A DNA stretch of 64,000 bases from Phormidium ambiguum IAM M-71 (GTDB taxonomy: Bacteria > Cyanobacteriota > Cyanobacteriia > Cyanobacteriales > Aerosakkonemataceae). Every line of letters starts with the position of its first letter. Position 1 is the first letter of the stretch. The notes below the pieces were generated by a model, which did not search any database, was not told where the DNA came from, and was given only the letters and a program-made list of their open reading frames with translations. The position numbers were made by a program, and so were the translations under genes. The DNA lies in assembly GCF_001904725.1 (NCBI RefSeq), contig NZ_MRCE01000024.1:27900-91899 (forward strand), given 5' to 3'. Below, piece after piece: positions 18,692 through 27,020 of the stretch.

Positions 18692-19377
18692 ATGAACCTA
18701 AACAAAGAACTTAATATTATCGGTGTCATCGGTGATATCCATGCGGAGGATAAATTGCTAGAGAAAGCAGTGAATTTTTTGAAATCAAAAAATGTTGAAA
18801 AAATCGTTTGCGTAGGAGATATTGTTGATGGCTTAGGAGACGTTAACGAATGCTGTAATACGTTAGCGAAGAAATTTTGGTTGTTTTAGGAAATCACGAT
18901 CGATGGTTATTGAAAAATGAAATGCGATCTCTAAAAGAGGCTACGCAGTTAGATTCGCTTTCGGAATTTTTGCAGTCGTTTTTATTATCTGTTCCTTTAA
19001 CTATTGACTTCCCTACGCCTCATGGTTTAGCACTATTGTGTCATGGCCTGGGAAAAAATGATATGGTCCGACTAACTCCTTATGATTATGGGTATGCTAT
19101 TGATGTTAATACAGATCTGCAAAACTTGATAAGCGAGCAAAAATATAAATATGTTATCAATGGTCATACGCATTACAAAATGGTACGAAACTTTGACCAA
19201 TTAACTATTATAAATGCTGGGACGTTAAAGCGTGGGCAGGAACCTGGTTTTTTGTTGATTGATTTTGTTCAGCAGTTTGTCCAATTCTACAAATTTTCTG
19301 AAAGCTTTTTGATTGAGGATGCAGAAAGAGTCAGTTTAACATCTAAAATTAACGAGGGGAATCACAGTTTTAGATAA
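18692..19377 (+). pseudogene. metallophosphoesterase split by a frameshift
   Basis: The first frame (18692-18889) encodes the start of a calcineurin-like phosphoesterase: VIGDIHAEDKLLEKA and VCVGDIVDGLGDV. The rest continues in another frame: EEILVVLGNHDRWLL, LLCHGLGKND, VINGHTHYKM and INAGTLKRGQEPG. Together they give all the metal-binding motifs (GDIH, GDIVDG, GNHD, GHTH) of a single protein of about 230 residues. The shift lies between about 18850 and 18875. It may be a real lesion or a sequencing error; nothing marks it as programmed frameshifting. Confidence 0.8.
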
Positions 19378-19379
19378 TA

Positions 19380-21002
19380 ATGCCTCGTACTCCTACTTTA
19401 ACTTTCGATCGCGGCACCTTAATCCTACATCCACCACCGAGAGGCAAAAGCTGGGTGGAATTCGCCACTTGGGATGACAGAGTAGAAAAATTTCGCGTTC
19501 CAGCTATTCATTACCGTCCTTTGGTAGAAGCTTTGCAAGCAGAAAAAATTGACTTTATTGATGAGGCAAAAGAGTTTATACCTCTGCAATTAATTCCGAG
19601 TTTAGAAATGGAACCTTACCCCCATCAAAGTGAAGCTTTGGAGGCGTGGAAATTAGCAGGAAGAATGGGAGTTGTTGTACTACCAACGGCTGCGGGTAAA
19701 ACTTATTTGGCGCAATTAGCAATGCAAGCAACGCCTCGTAGCACGTTAATTTTAGTGCCAACTTTGGATTTAATGCACCAATGGTACGCACATTTAGTCG
19801 CGGCTTTTCCTGATGCGGAAGTTGGTTTATTAGGAGGTGGATCGAGGGATAAAAGTCAAATTCTTGTAGCTACTTATGATAGTGCGGCAATTAATGCGGA
19901 AAGTTTGGGAAATCGCTATGCTTTATTAATTTTTGATGAGTGCCATCATTTACCAACGGAATTTTATCGGGTGATTGCGGAATTTGCGATCGCACCTTAT
20001 CGTTTAGGACTTTCCGCGACTCCTGAAAGAACCGATGGTAAACATAAGGAATTAGACGTTTTAATTGGCACAGAAGTTTATCGCAAAACTCCTGAAGAAT
20101 TAGCCGGAAAAGCTTTAGCCGATCATCAAATTATTCCGATTAAAGTCAAGTTATCTCAACAGGAAAGAGAAAGATATAATGAATTAATTAAAATTCGCAA
20201 TGACTTTTTGAAAGCGGAAAAAATTCAATTGGCTAGTCTGGAAGGTTGGCAAAGATTTGTCATGGTGAGTGCGCGATCGCCAGCCGGAAGACGTGCTATG
20301 TTAGCTCATAGAGAAGCTAGGGAAATTGCGGTGGGAACCGATGGAAAAATTCGCGTTTTGGCTGATTTGTTGGCAGAACATTTCCCGGAACGAATTTTGA
20401 TATTTACTACCGACAATGCCACAGTTTATCGCATTTCTCAAGAGTTTTTAATTCCAGCAATTACTTACCAAACACCTGTTAAGGAAAGACACGAAATTTT
20501 AACTCGTTTTAAGCAGGGAGATTATAAAAGTTTGGTGGCTTCTCACGTTTTAAATGAAGGGGTTGATGTTCCTGCGGCTAGTATTGCAATTATTCTTTCT
20601 GGTACTGCTTCGCCAAGGGAATATATTCAAAGATTGGGGCGAATTTTGCGTAAGGGTGGTGATAATAATAAGCGAGCAATTTTGTATGAGGTGGTGACGG
20701 AAGATACGAGTGAGGAGAGGGTTTCGCAGCGGAGAAAGGGAGAAGAATTTGAACCGCAGAGACGCAGAGAACGCAGAGAGGAGGAAAAGGAGAAGTTTGT
20801 TCAGTTGGAACTTTTGCCTTCTGAACCGATTTATAAGGTTGCTGAGTCGGCGGAGGTTGATGATTCAATAAAGAATCAGGGAAAATCAGAGATAAGTTAT
20901 TCTAAGGAAAGTCGAAAGTCTAAGAAAAAAAATGTTACCAAGCGAGTTGCTGATTCATCGCCAAAATGGGGAGTCGATAATCCCGAAACGCCTGAAGATT
21001 GA
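19380..21002 (+). CDS. XPB/SSL2-type superfamily 2 helicase
   Basis: A 540-residue SF2 helicase of the XPB (Rad25) type. It has an N-terminal damage-recognition-like segment, Walker A PTAAGKT at 102-108, DECHH at 186-190, SATPERTDG, and motifs V/VI in LNEGVDVPAAS and QRLGRILRKG. XPB homologues open DNA in nucleotide excision repair. The C-terminal region holds a highly charged insert (about residues 445-465) that copies an intergenic ACGCAGAG repeat. Its end overlaps the downstream DUF790 nuclease gene by 71 bp, matching the known XPB-Bax1 partnership. Confidence 0.9.
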   Translation: MPRTPTLTFDRGTLILHPPPRGKSWVEFATWDDRVEKFRVPAIHYRPLVEALQAEKIDFIDEAKEFIPLQLIPSLEMEPYPHQSEALEAWKLAGRMGVVVLPTAAGKTYLAQLAMQATPRSTLILVPTLDLMHQWYAHLVAAFPDAEVGLLGGGSRDKSQILVATYDSAAINAESLGNRYALLIFDECHHLPTEFYRVIAEFAIAPYRLGLSATPERTDGKHKELDVLIGTEVYRKTPEELAGKALADHQIIPIKVKLSQQERERYNELIKIRNDFLKAEKIQLASLEGWQRFVMVSARSPAGRRAMLAHREAREIAVGTDGKIRVLADLLAEHFPERILIFTTDNATVYRISQEFLIPAITYQTPVKERHEILTRFKQGDYKSLVASHVLNEGVDVPAASIAIILSGTASPREYIQRLGRILRKGGDNNKRAILYEVVTEDTSEERVSQRRKGEEFEPQRRRERREEEKEKFVQLELLPSEPIYKVAESAEVDDSIKNQGKSEISYSKESRKSKKKNVTKRVADSSPKWGVDNPETPED

Positions 21003-22146
21003 TGATAGAAATTTGGAAGTTGCGACAGATTTAATTAGTTGTTTTGAAGAGAATGTCGGGAAAAGTCAAGGTAATTTGGATAGGCAGCTTTTGGATTTGG
21101 AAGGTGATAGTCCAGATTATCGTTTAAAGCGGGGTTTTGCTCATTTGTTGAAGAGTAGTTTCTCTACTTTTGAAATTGTTAGTCCTCTGGAACCGCAAGA
21201 ATTACGTCAGCGAGTTTTTACTTTATCGGCACAATCAATTCCTAATCCTTTAGCATCGCAAAGGGTGTTGAATAATTTGGCAGATCAACTAAGTCAGGAG
21301 TTGAATAAAGAGGTTAATTCCCAACAAATTCGCACTGGTTTATATGCAGATTTACAGGAAAATCGCATTTTAACTCAGTTCGATCCTCCTGCACCAGAAG
21401 ATATCATCCATCGTTATAATATTTCGCAAGTTCAAGGAGTTTTTTATCGCGCTAGTCAGATTACAATTAATGCTCATCGTAATGTTCCCGGCGAGTATAA
21501 ATTGCTGTTTCGCTATCTGAAATTGTTTCAATTAATGGCTTATATTGAAGGTGATGCCGATCATGGTTTTACTATTACGATAGATGGGCCAACTAGTTTA
21601 TTTAAACCTAGCACAAGATATGGATTAGCGATCGCTAAACTCATCCCCGCACTTTTGCACGTTACCAAATGGAGTCTCAGCGCTACTTTACAAACAAAAG
21701 ACATCTACAGTGGCAAACAAAAAACTGGCAGATTTACCCTCAATTCTGATTGTGGTTTAGTCACTCATTATCCCCCTGGAAAACCTTACGATAGTATGTT
21801 AGAAGCTGGCTTTGCTAATCGTTGGGATTCCCTAAAAACGGATTGGGTTTTAGAAAGAGAAGTTGACTTAATTCCGATTCCCGGAAGCGTGATGATTCCC
21901 GATTTTCGCCTAGTTCATCCCGATGGCAGAAGTTACTTATTAGAAATAGTTGGTTACTGGCGACCTGAATATTTACAAAAGAAATTTGCTCAAGCAAGAA
22001 AAGCTGATTGTGATAATTTAATTTTGGCAGTTTCGGAAAGATTGAATTTAGAAAAAGCCGGAGTTAAAGTCAGTAATACCCCAGCAAAAATTGTCTGGTT
22101 TAAAGATAAACTTTCCCCCAAAGCAGTGTTAGAAATTCTCGAATAA
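20932..22146 (+). CDS. Bax1-type (DUF790) nuclease, partner of XPB helicase
   Basis: A 404-residue DUF790 protein. It begins MLPSELLIHRQNGESIIPKRL, typical for the family. The C-terminal half contains IPDFRLVHPDG and YLLEIVGYWRPEYL, an Asp...Glu-x-Val arrangement resembling a PD-(D/E)XK-like nuclease core. In archaea Bax1 binds XPB and acts with it as a helicase-nuclease on DNA bubbles. The start overlaps the helicase gene by 71 bp, so the pair is likely translated together. No key residue is obviously missing. Confidence 0.85.
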   Translation: MLPSELLIHRQNGESIIPKRLKIDDRNLEVATDLISCFEENVGKSQGNLDRQLLDLEGDSPDYRLKRGFAHLLKSSFSTFEIVSPLEPQELRQRVFTLSAQSIPNPLASQRVLNNLADQLSQELNKEVNSQQIRTGLYADLQENRILTQFDPPAPEDIIHRYNISQVQGVFYRASQITINAHRNVPGEYKLLFRYLKLFQLMAYIEGDADHGFTITIDGPTSLFKPSTRYGLAIAKLIPALLHVTKWSLSATLQTKDIYSGKQKTGRFTLNSDCGLVTHYPPGKPYDSMLEAGFANRWDSLKTDWVLEREVDLIPIPGSVMIPDFRLVHPDGRSYLLEIVGYWRPEYLQKKFAQARKADCDNLILAVSERLNLEKAGVKVSNTPAKIVWFKDKLSPKAVLEILE

Positions 22147-22176
22147 ATTGCATAAATGAAACATTAGGAGGTAGCA

Positions 22177-22737
22177 ATGTCCTTACAATTGTTAAGAAGG
22201 AAATTTACAGTTAAGCAGTATCACCAGATGATTGAAGCTGGTATTTTGACAGAAGACGATCGAGTAGAATTAATTAAGGGAGAAATAGTTGAAATGACCC
22301 CAATTAATAGAAGACATTCAGCCCATGTTAATCGTTTAAATGAGTTATTTATTTTACGTTTGGCACAATTGGTAACAGTGGGAGTACAAAACCCAGTAGA
22401 ATTGAATGATAACTCTGAACCTCAACCAGATATATCATTATTGCGACGAAAAGCTGATTTTTATAAGTCAGGACATCCGCAACCACAGGATATTCTGTTA
22501 TTAGTAGAAGTGGCAGATACGACGGTAGAAAGTGACAGAGAAATCAAAATCCCTCTCTATGCCGAAAATGGAATTATAGAAGTTTGGTTAATAGATATTA
22601 ACGAGCAATATATTGAAGTTTATCGACAACCTTCAGCCAATGGTTATCAGAATATCCAAAGATTTGTGCGAGGGCAAAATTTATCGATACTCGCTTTTCC
22701 TGAAGTTATTATAAGTGTAGATGAAGTATTGGGATAA
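22177..22737 (+). CDS. Uma2 family (DUF820) restriction-endonuclease-fold protein
   Basis: A 186-residue Uma2 protein. Family features are FTVKQYHQMIEAGILTEDDRVELI near the N-terminus, EMTPINRRHSAHVNRL, PQPDISLLR, and LLVEVADTTVESDREIK, which carries the Glu of the PD-(D/E)XK-like core. Such genes occur in many copies in cyanobacterial genomes; their function is not established. GGAGGT lies 8 bp before the ATG. A truncated second copy follows 165 bp downstream. Confidence 0.85.
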   Translation: MSLQLLRRKFTVKQYHQMIEAGILTEDDRVELIKGEIVEMTPINRRHSAHVNRLNELFILRLAQLVTVGVQNPVELNDNSEPQPDISLLRRKADFYKSGHPQPQDILLLVEVADTTVESDREIKIPLYAENGIIEVWLIDINEQYIEVYRQPSANGYQNIQRFVRGQNLSILAFPEVIISVDEVLG

Positions 22738-22775
22738 AGTTATATCGTTTACCCGAATAATTGATACAAATACAG

Positions 22776-22840
22776 TAGGGGCGGGTTTAGCCAAAAATCA
22801 GAAATACCCAGTCATAAGATTGAAATCAAAACCCGCCCTT
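22776..22840. repeat. dispersed inverted repeat with GGGCGGGTTT arms
   Basis: TAGGGGCGGGTTT and AAACCCGCCCTT form an imperfect stem separated by about 40 bp, between the two Uma2 copies. One arm recurs at 14843-14857 in the broken aldo/keto reductase. It behaves like a dispersed palindromic element and may also act as a terminator. Confidence 0.55.
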
Positions 22841-22902
22841 TCCCAAGCATCCGTAGCAAACATTTAGGTAATCGATATTAATATCAACAATTGGAGGTAG
22901 CA

Positions 22903-23019
22903 ATGTCTGTACAATTACTAAGACGAAAATTTACAGTAGAGCAGTATCATCAAATGGTTGATGCTGGTATTTTGACAGCAAACGATCGAGTAGAATTAAT
23001 TAGAGGCGAGATTGTTTAA
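22903..23019 (+). pseudogene. truncated Uma2 duplicate
   Basis: Only 38 codons, MSVQLLRRKFTVEQYHQM... through DRVELIRGEIV and then TAA. They are nearly identical at protein level to the first 38 residues of the intact Uma2 gene just upstream, including the GGAGGTAGCA leader before the ATG. The remaining about 150 residues are absent. It is a partial tandem duplication. Confidence 0.85.
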
Positions 23020-23185
23020 AGTACAAAGTCTCTACATTTTTAGACTATTAATCTGGCGTTAATATGGTAATTTTGCCGATCGTTTAATTAACTGATTTAA
23101 GTGGTAATACCGTTGTAAATAAAAAGGAAAAAAGAAAATAATGGTAAAAAAGCGCAAATCGCAATCAATAAAGTAAAAAAGTGCG

Positions 23186-24682
23186 ATGATAAATGAAATT
23201 TTAGAAATTGTCTGGCAGAATAGCTTATTCCATTGGATAATTGTGTTGCTGTTAGTGTTAGCCTGTTTAATTGAGGTCTATTCTACAGTAAAGTACATCT
23301 GGAAATTAAAAAACAGTATCACAAATAAAGCGATCGACTATTTATCATACAACCTAAAAACTGTAAGAATAATCGATAAAGAACCAGTTTATTTGGATTG
23401 TAAAAATCTTCCTAAAGATAGTCGAACAAAAATATTTAACTGGTTGAATAAAAATTTAGTCGGAACAGAACTGAACGAGCGTTTTCAAGCGCAATTACAG
23501 TTTGGACAATTTTTACTTATACAGTATCCAGCAATTCTCGAAAAGCCAGTTCCTCGTAGTTCTTTACGCTTCATTCAAAGTATACTGATTGCGATCGGAG
23601 TTTTGGGAACTTTTTACGGTATTCAAGTAGGACTAAGCGAGATTTCTTTGAGCGATATTGGGGAAAATAGCGGACACTTACTCAAGTCAAGCGTTCAACT
23701 ACTGGAAGGAATGAAAACTGCTTTTTCTACCTCATTAATGGGATTGGGATCTTCCAGTATCTTCACATTAGTTTTAGCTTGTTTAGAGTGGGTACGCAAA
23801 AAGTATCGAGATAGCCTGAAACATAAATTAGACGCAATTACTATATTAGAAACACCGATGCGATTGCTGGAAAAAATGAATCCTGAAGCCAATTTGAAAG
23901 CTTCTCAATCACTCGCCAATGCTGCGGAAATCATGGGAACACAATTTGCTGAACTGATAGAAATTCAGCGAGAATTCAGTCCAAAAGCGATCGGACAAGA
24001 AATCGGAAACATCATCAAACCTATATTGCAAGAAATCCGAGTTGAACTATTAGCATTGCAAGAAATAAAGGCAGATCGAAGTCAGGAAATATTGAAAAAT
24101 TTAATCGAAGAACAACGCGAACATTTAATTAAACCAATTATTATTGAATTAAGTAATAGCGCCAATCTCACAAAAGAAGCCTCGGAAGCTATTATGGATT
24201 TGAAAAATGAATTAGGCAGTATTTCTTTTAGTTTATCAGAGTCGATCGCTACTATTGAGCATTTTCAAGCGGAAACTCTAATTAAACTTCAGGAATTTGC
24301 CACTAATTTAGGTGCTAATGTAGAAAAAACATCAGCTACTTTTATAACTATTCGTGAAGAATTGGAAAAATTTCTCAACACTCACGCAGAAATCCAACAG
24401 CAATTAGTTGAAGAATTCCAGAACAACATTCATGACATTTTTACCCAACAAAATAACAATCTTCAACATTTAGGTGAACAAAGTTCTGAAGCAATGCGCG
24501 TACAACGTGATGCGCTGACTAAAATTGCTAAACAAACTGTTAATACTTTTGTAGGTATTCGGGAAGAACTAGAACAATCTCTGCAAACTCACACACAAAT
24601 AGAACGCGAGTTAATTCAAGAATTTCACAACCGTTATCTGGAAATTTTTAACAATCATAAAAATCACAACGGCGTACATTAA
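23186..24682 (+). CDS. ZorA-like MotA/TolQ/ExbB-family membrane motor protein
   Basis: A 498-residue protein with a membrane helix at about 16-34 and two more at about 127-149 and 178-200. The motifs IGVLGTFYGIQVGL (137-150) and GMKTAFSTSLMGLGSS (175-190) are the MotA/TolQ-type signatures seen in ZorA of Zorya anti-phage systems. After about residue 205 comes a long, helix-forming cytoplasmic tail of nearly 300 residues. It ends in two similar units (386-422 and 455-491). It lies 2 bp before the ZorB-like gene. ZorA forms the five-subunit stator-like ring of Zorya; a defence role here is inference because no ZorC/D or ZorE follows. Confidence 0.75.
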   Translation: MINEILEIVWQNSLFHWIIVLLLVLACLIEVYSTVKYIWKLKNSITNKAIDYLSYNLKTVRIIDKEPVYLDCKNLPKDSRTKIFNWLNKNLVGTELNERFQAQLQFGQFLLIQYPAILEKPVPRSSLRFIQSILIAIGVLGTFYGIQVGLSEISLSDIGENSGHLLKSSVQLLEGMKTAFSTSLMGLGSSSIFTLVLACLEWVRKKYRDSLKHKLDAITILETPMRLLEKMNPEANLKASQSLANAAEIMGTQFAELIEIQREFSPKAIGQEIGNIIKPILQEIRVELLALQEIKADRSQEILKNLIEEQREHLIKPIIIELSNSANLTKEASEAIMDLKNELGSISFSLSESIATIEHFQAETLIKLQEFATNLGANVEKTSATFITIREELEKFLNTHAEIQQQLVEEFQNNIHDIFTQQNNNLQHLGEQSSEAMRVQRDALTKIAKQTVNTFVGIREELEQSLQTHTQIERELIQEFHNRYLEIFNNHKNHNGVH

Positions 24683-24684
24683 TT

Positions 24685-25341
24685 ATGTTTAATTTTAATA
24701 AATTAAATCAGCAACCAGAGTTAGACGAAGAAGAATCGAGTGTTTTGCTATCAATTGGCGATTTGATGTCTGGTTTACTGATGATTTTTGCCCTCCTATT
24801 CGTTACAGTTCTTGTTCAGCTAAAAGACAAAGAAGAACCGCGCCGAGTTGTAATTGGTACAGTTGTTGAACAAATGAAAGGTAATAACATTAATGTAAAA
24901 GTTAACCCCGAAACGGGTGATGTAAGTATTCAAGATAAGATTCTTTTTGATGAAAATAGTGCGGAACTAAAACCCGCAGGGAAGATATTTCTTAAACAAT
25001 TTATTCCGGTTTACAGTCGCGTGATTTTTTCTAAAAAAGGCTTTGAAAAAGAGATTGCCAGAGTGGTTATTGAAGGTCATACTAGCTCTAAAGGAGATTA
25101 TGATACTAACTTGGAATTAAGCTTACTGAGAGCGCTTGCTGTTTCCAAATTTATCTTTTCCGATCGGCTTAATTTTCCCACAAAGTCGCAATTAAGAACA
25201 AAAATTATGGCAGCAGGACGTGGGGAAATGGAAGCAAAACAAAAAGTAGATGATTTTGGCGATCGCAAAGTAATCTTCCGCTTCCAATTTCGCGGCGAAA
25301 ACTTCTCTGAATGGTATCGAAAAAACCAGTCTTTACCATAA
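24685..25341 (+). CDS. ZorB-like MotB/OmpA-family motor subunit
   Basis: A 218-residue protein with a short cytoplasmic N-terminus, one membrane helix (about 20-44) and a periplasmic OmpA-like domain. SIGDLMSGLL places an Asp at residue 26 at the start of the helix, the position of the ion-carrying Asp in MotB/ZorB. The OmpA core has ILFDENSAELKPAGK, EGHTSSKGDYDTN and LELSLLRALAV, the peptidoglycan-binding pattern. It is directly downstream of the ZorA-like gene and should form its stator partner. Confidence 0.75.
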   Translation: MFNFNKLNQQPELDEEESSVLLSIGDLMSGLLMIFALLFVTVLVQLKDKEEPRRVVIGTVVEQMKGNNINVKVNPETGDVSIQDKILFDENSAELKPAGKIFLKQFIPVYSRVIFSKKGFEKEIARVVIEGHTSSKGDYDTNLELSLLRALAVSKFIFSDRLNFPTKSQLRTKIMAAGRGEMEAKQKVDDFGDRKVIFRFQFRGENFSEWYRKNQSLP

Positions 25342-25419
25342 CAAAAACAGTAAAATTATCTCTCCTATAAAAATCAATTTATCTGTTTAAAATGAACTAG
25401 CTCTTGCTCCCCTACTTTC

Positions 25420-26739
25420 TTACGCCGAGGCGGTTTTTAGTTTTTGATAGTCTCGTTTTCTTGGTTCTACGGTACGGGGATTAACTTGGTATTTTTCTGC
25501 GGCTTGAGTCATAGTTAATTCTAGGAGTTTTTCATTTCCTAATTGTTTTGTTTCTGTAGGTTTAATTGGTTTTGTACCTAAAGCTTGGATAATTTCAGAC
25601 GCGATCGCTTTTGCTAATAATGGTGGTACAGAATTTCCTACTTGGCGAAAACCATGCCATTTTGTAGCATGAAATCGGAACCAATCAGGGTAAGAATGTA
25701 ATCTTGCGGCTTCTCTCACTGTAATACAACGGGGACTAAATGGATGAATTGGTCGAGGGGATGTAAAAGCTCCTTGATTACTTGGTGTTCCGGCTCTTAA
25801 TGTGTTACAAATTCCTTCGGGATGCAATTTATAAAAACGGCTAACTGGCTCAATTTTGCCGTGACTTGTTTGCTCAAATCTTCGCATTGCTTCTTCCGAA
25901 TGTTTGGTACGCAAACTGGCGGTAATAATCGTTTCATTGAATTCTCTTGGGTGGGCGTAGTTATTTTCTTCCATTACCAAACCGCGAAGTTTAGCGGCAT
26001 ATTCGCTAGGGATGCCATACTTGGCAATTACCCAATCTTGGGTGATTAATTCGGGATGATTGTGTACTTCTGGTAAATCTCCGATCGCTTGCCAGACTGT
26101 GGCAACTAAAGGTAAGTTTGAGGTAGTAATTTGTTTAGTTTTTCCGGCTCTTTTAGAATTGGTTGCTGTAATCGGTTCGGGATATTTTGGTAAAGATAAA
26201 CCTTGACGAGCGCCTAACAAAAATACCCGCGATCGCGCTTGTGGTACGCCATAATGAGCCGCATTGAGAACTTGGTAATTTTCTGTTACTTGATAATCGT
26301 TTGCTTGAAATTCTCTAATAATTTCTCCGAGTAATTGTTGATGTTTCCCTATAGTTAATCCTCTAACATTTTCTAAGACAAAATATTTGGGATTTAATTC
26401 TAAAACTAATCTGACAAACTGTTTTAACAAAGCATTCCGAGGATCTCCGACATCTCGTTTACCAATTAAAGAAAAACCTTGGCAAGGAGAACCACCAAAT
26501 ACTACATCAATGTCTTGGTTTTTGATTGGCGATCGATCTCTAATTTCTGCGCCAGTTGTATTGTTGATGTCTTGACATAAAGTAGTCCAAAAAGGAAAGT
26601 TATATTCATGGGTGGCGCAATGGATTGGATCTATTTCCACAGCCGCTAGTACGTCAAATCCGGCTTGTTCAAAGCCAAGTGTCATCCCACCAGCACCTGC
26701 GAACAAATCTACAGCAATAGGCCGTTTTTTGCTATTCAT
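25420..26739 (-). CDS. DNA (cytosine-5) methyltransferase
   Basis: A 439-residue C5 methyltransferase. Motif I is DLFAGAGGMTLGF (11-23), motif IV SPCQGFSLIGKR with catalytic Cys86, motif VI ENVRG (123-127), motif VIII QARSRVFLLG, and motif X RQVGNSVPPLLAKAIASEI. After the catalytic core, about 50 residues form a separate tail with TMTQAAEKYQVNPRTVE, resembling a helix-turn-helix. No restriction gene is adjacent, so it may be a solitary methylase. The CGATCG-specific enzyme (M.Ssp6803I / dmtC type) is the best guess, unproven. It is convergent to the ZorB-like gene. Confidence 0.88.
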   Translation of the reverse strand: MNSKKRPIAVDLFAGAGGMTLGFEQAGFDVLAAVEIDPIHCATHEYNFPFWTTLCQDINNTTGAEIRDRSPIKNQDIDVVFGGSPCQGFSLIGKRDVGDPRNALLKQFVRLVLELNPKYFVLENVRGLTIGKHQQLLGEIIREFQANDYQVTENYQVLNAAHYGVPQARSRVFLLGARQGLSLPKYPEPITATNSKRAGKTKQITTSNLPLVATVWQAIGDLPEVHNHPELITQDWVIAKYGIPSEYAAKLRGLVMEENNYAHPREFNETIITASLRTKHSEEAMRRFEQTSHGKIEPVSRFYKLHPEGICNTLRAGTPSNQGAFTSPRPIHPFSPRCITVREAARLHSYPDWFRFHATKWHGFRQVGNSVPPLLAKAIASEIIQALGTKPIKPTETKQLGNEKLLELTMTQAAEKYQVNPRTVEPRKRDYQKLKTASA

Positions 26740-27020
26740 ATAAATAAATTTTAGCTAACCCAGTATTGGGAATAATACAGCAGAATTCCGACTATAGTGG
26801 CAAATTTTCCAACAAGTTACAACAGGTGTACTTTTATGTGACTTTCTGTAATCTATCCAGATGGTTTTGTGATTTAACTTTAAATTTAGGGTGCAAAACA
26901 GTTTACAGAAGTTGTTAATCAAAGTTTAACTATTTTGGATTTCGGCTGCGATCGATCTTGTTAGTTCCCTTGCTGACTTGGTATTAGAAATAATTTAAAC
27001 ATTCTCCCTGTGGCGATCGC

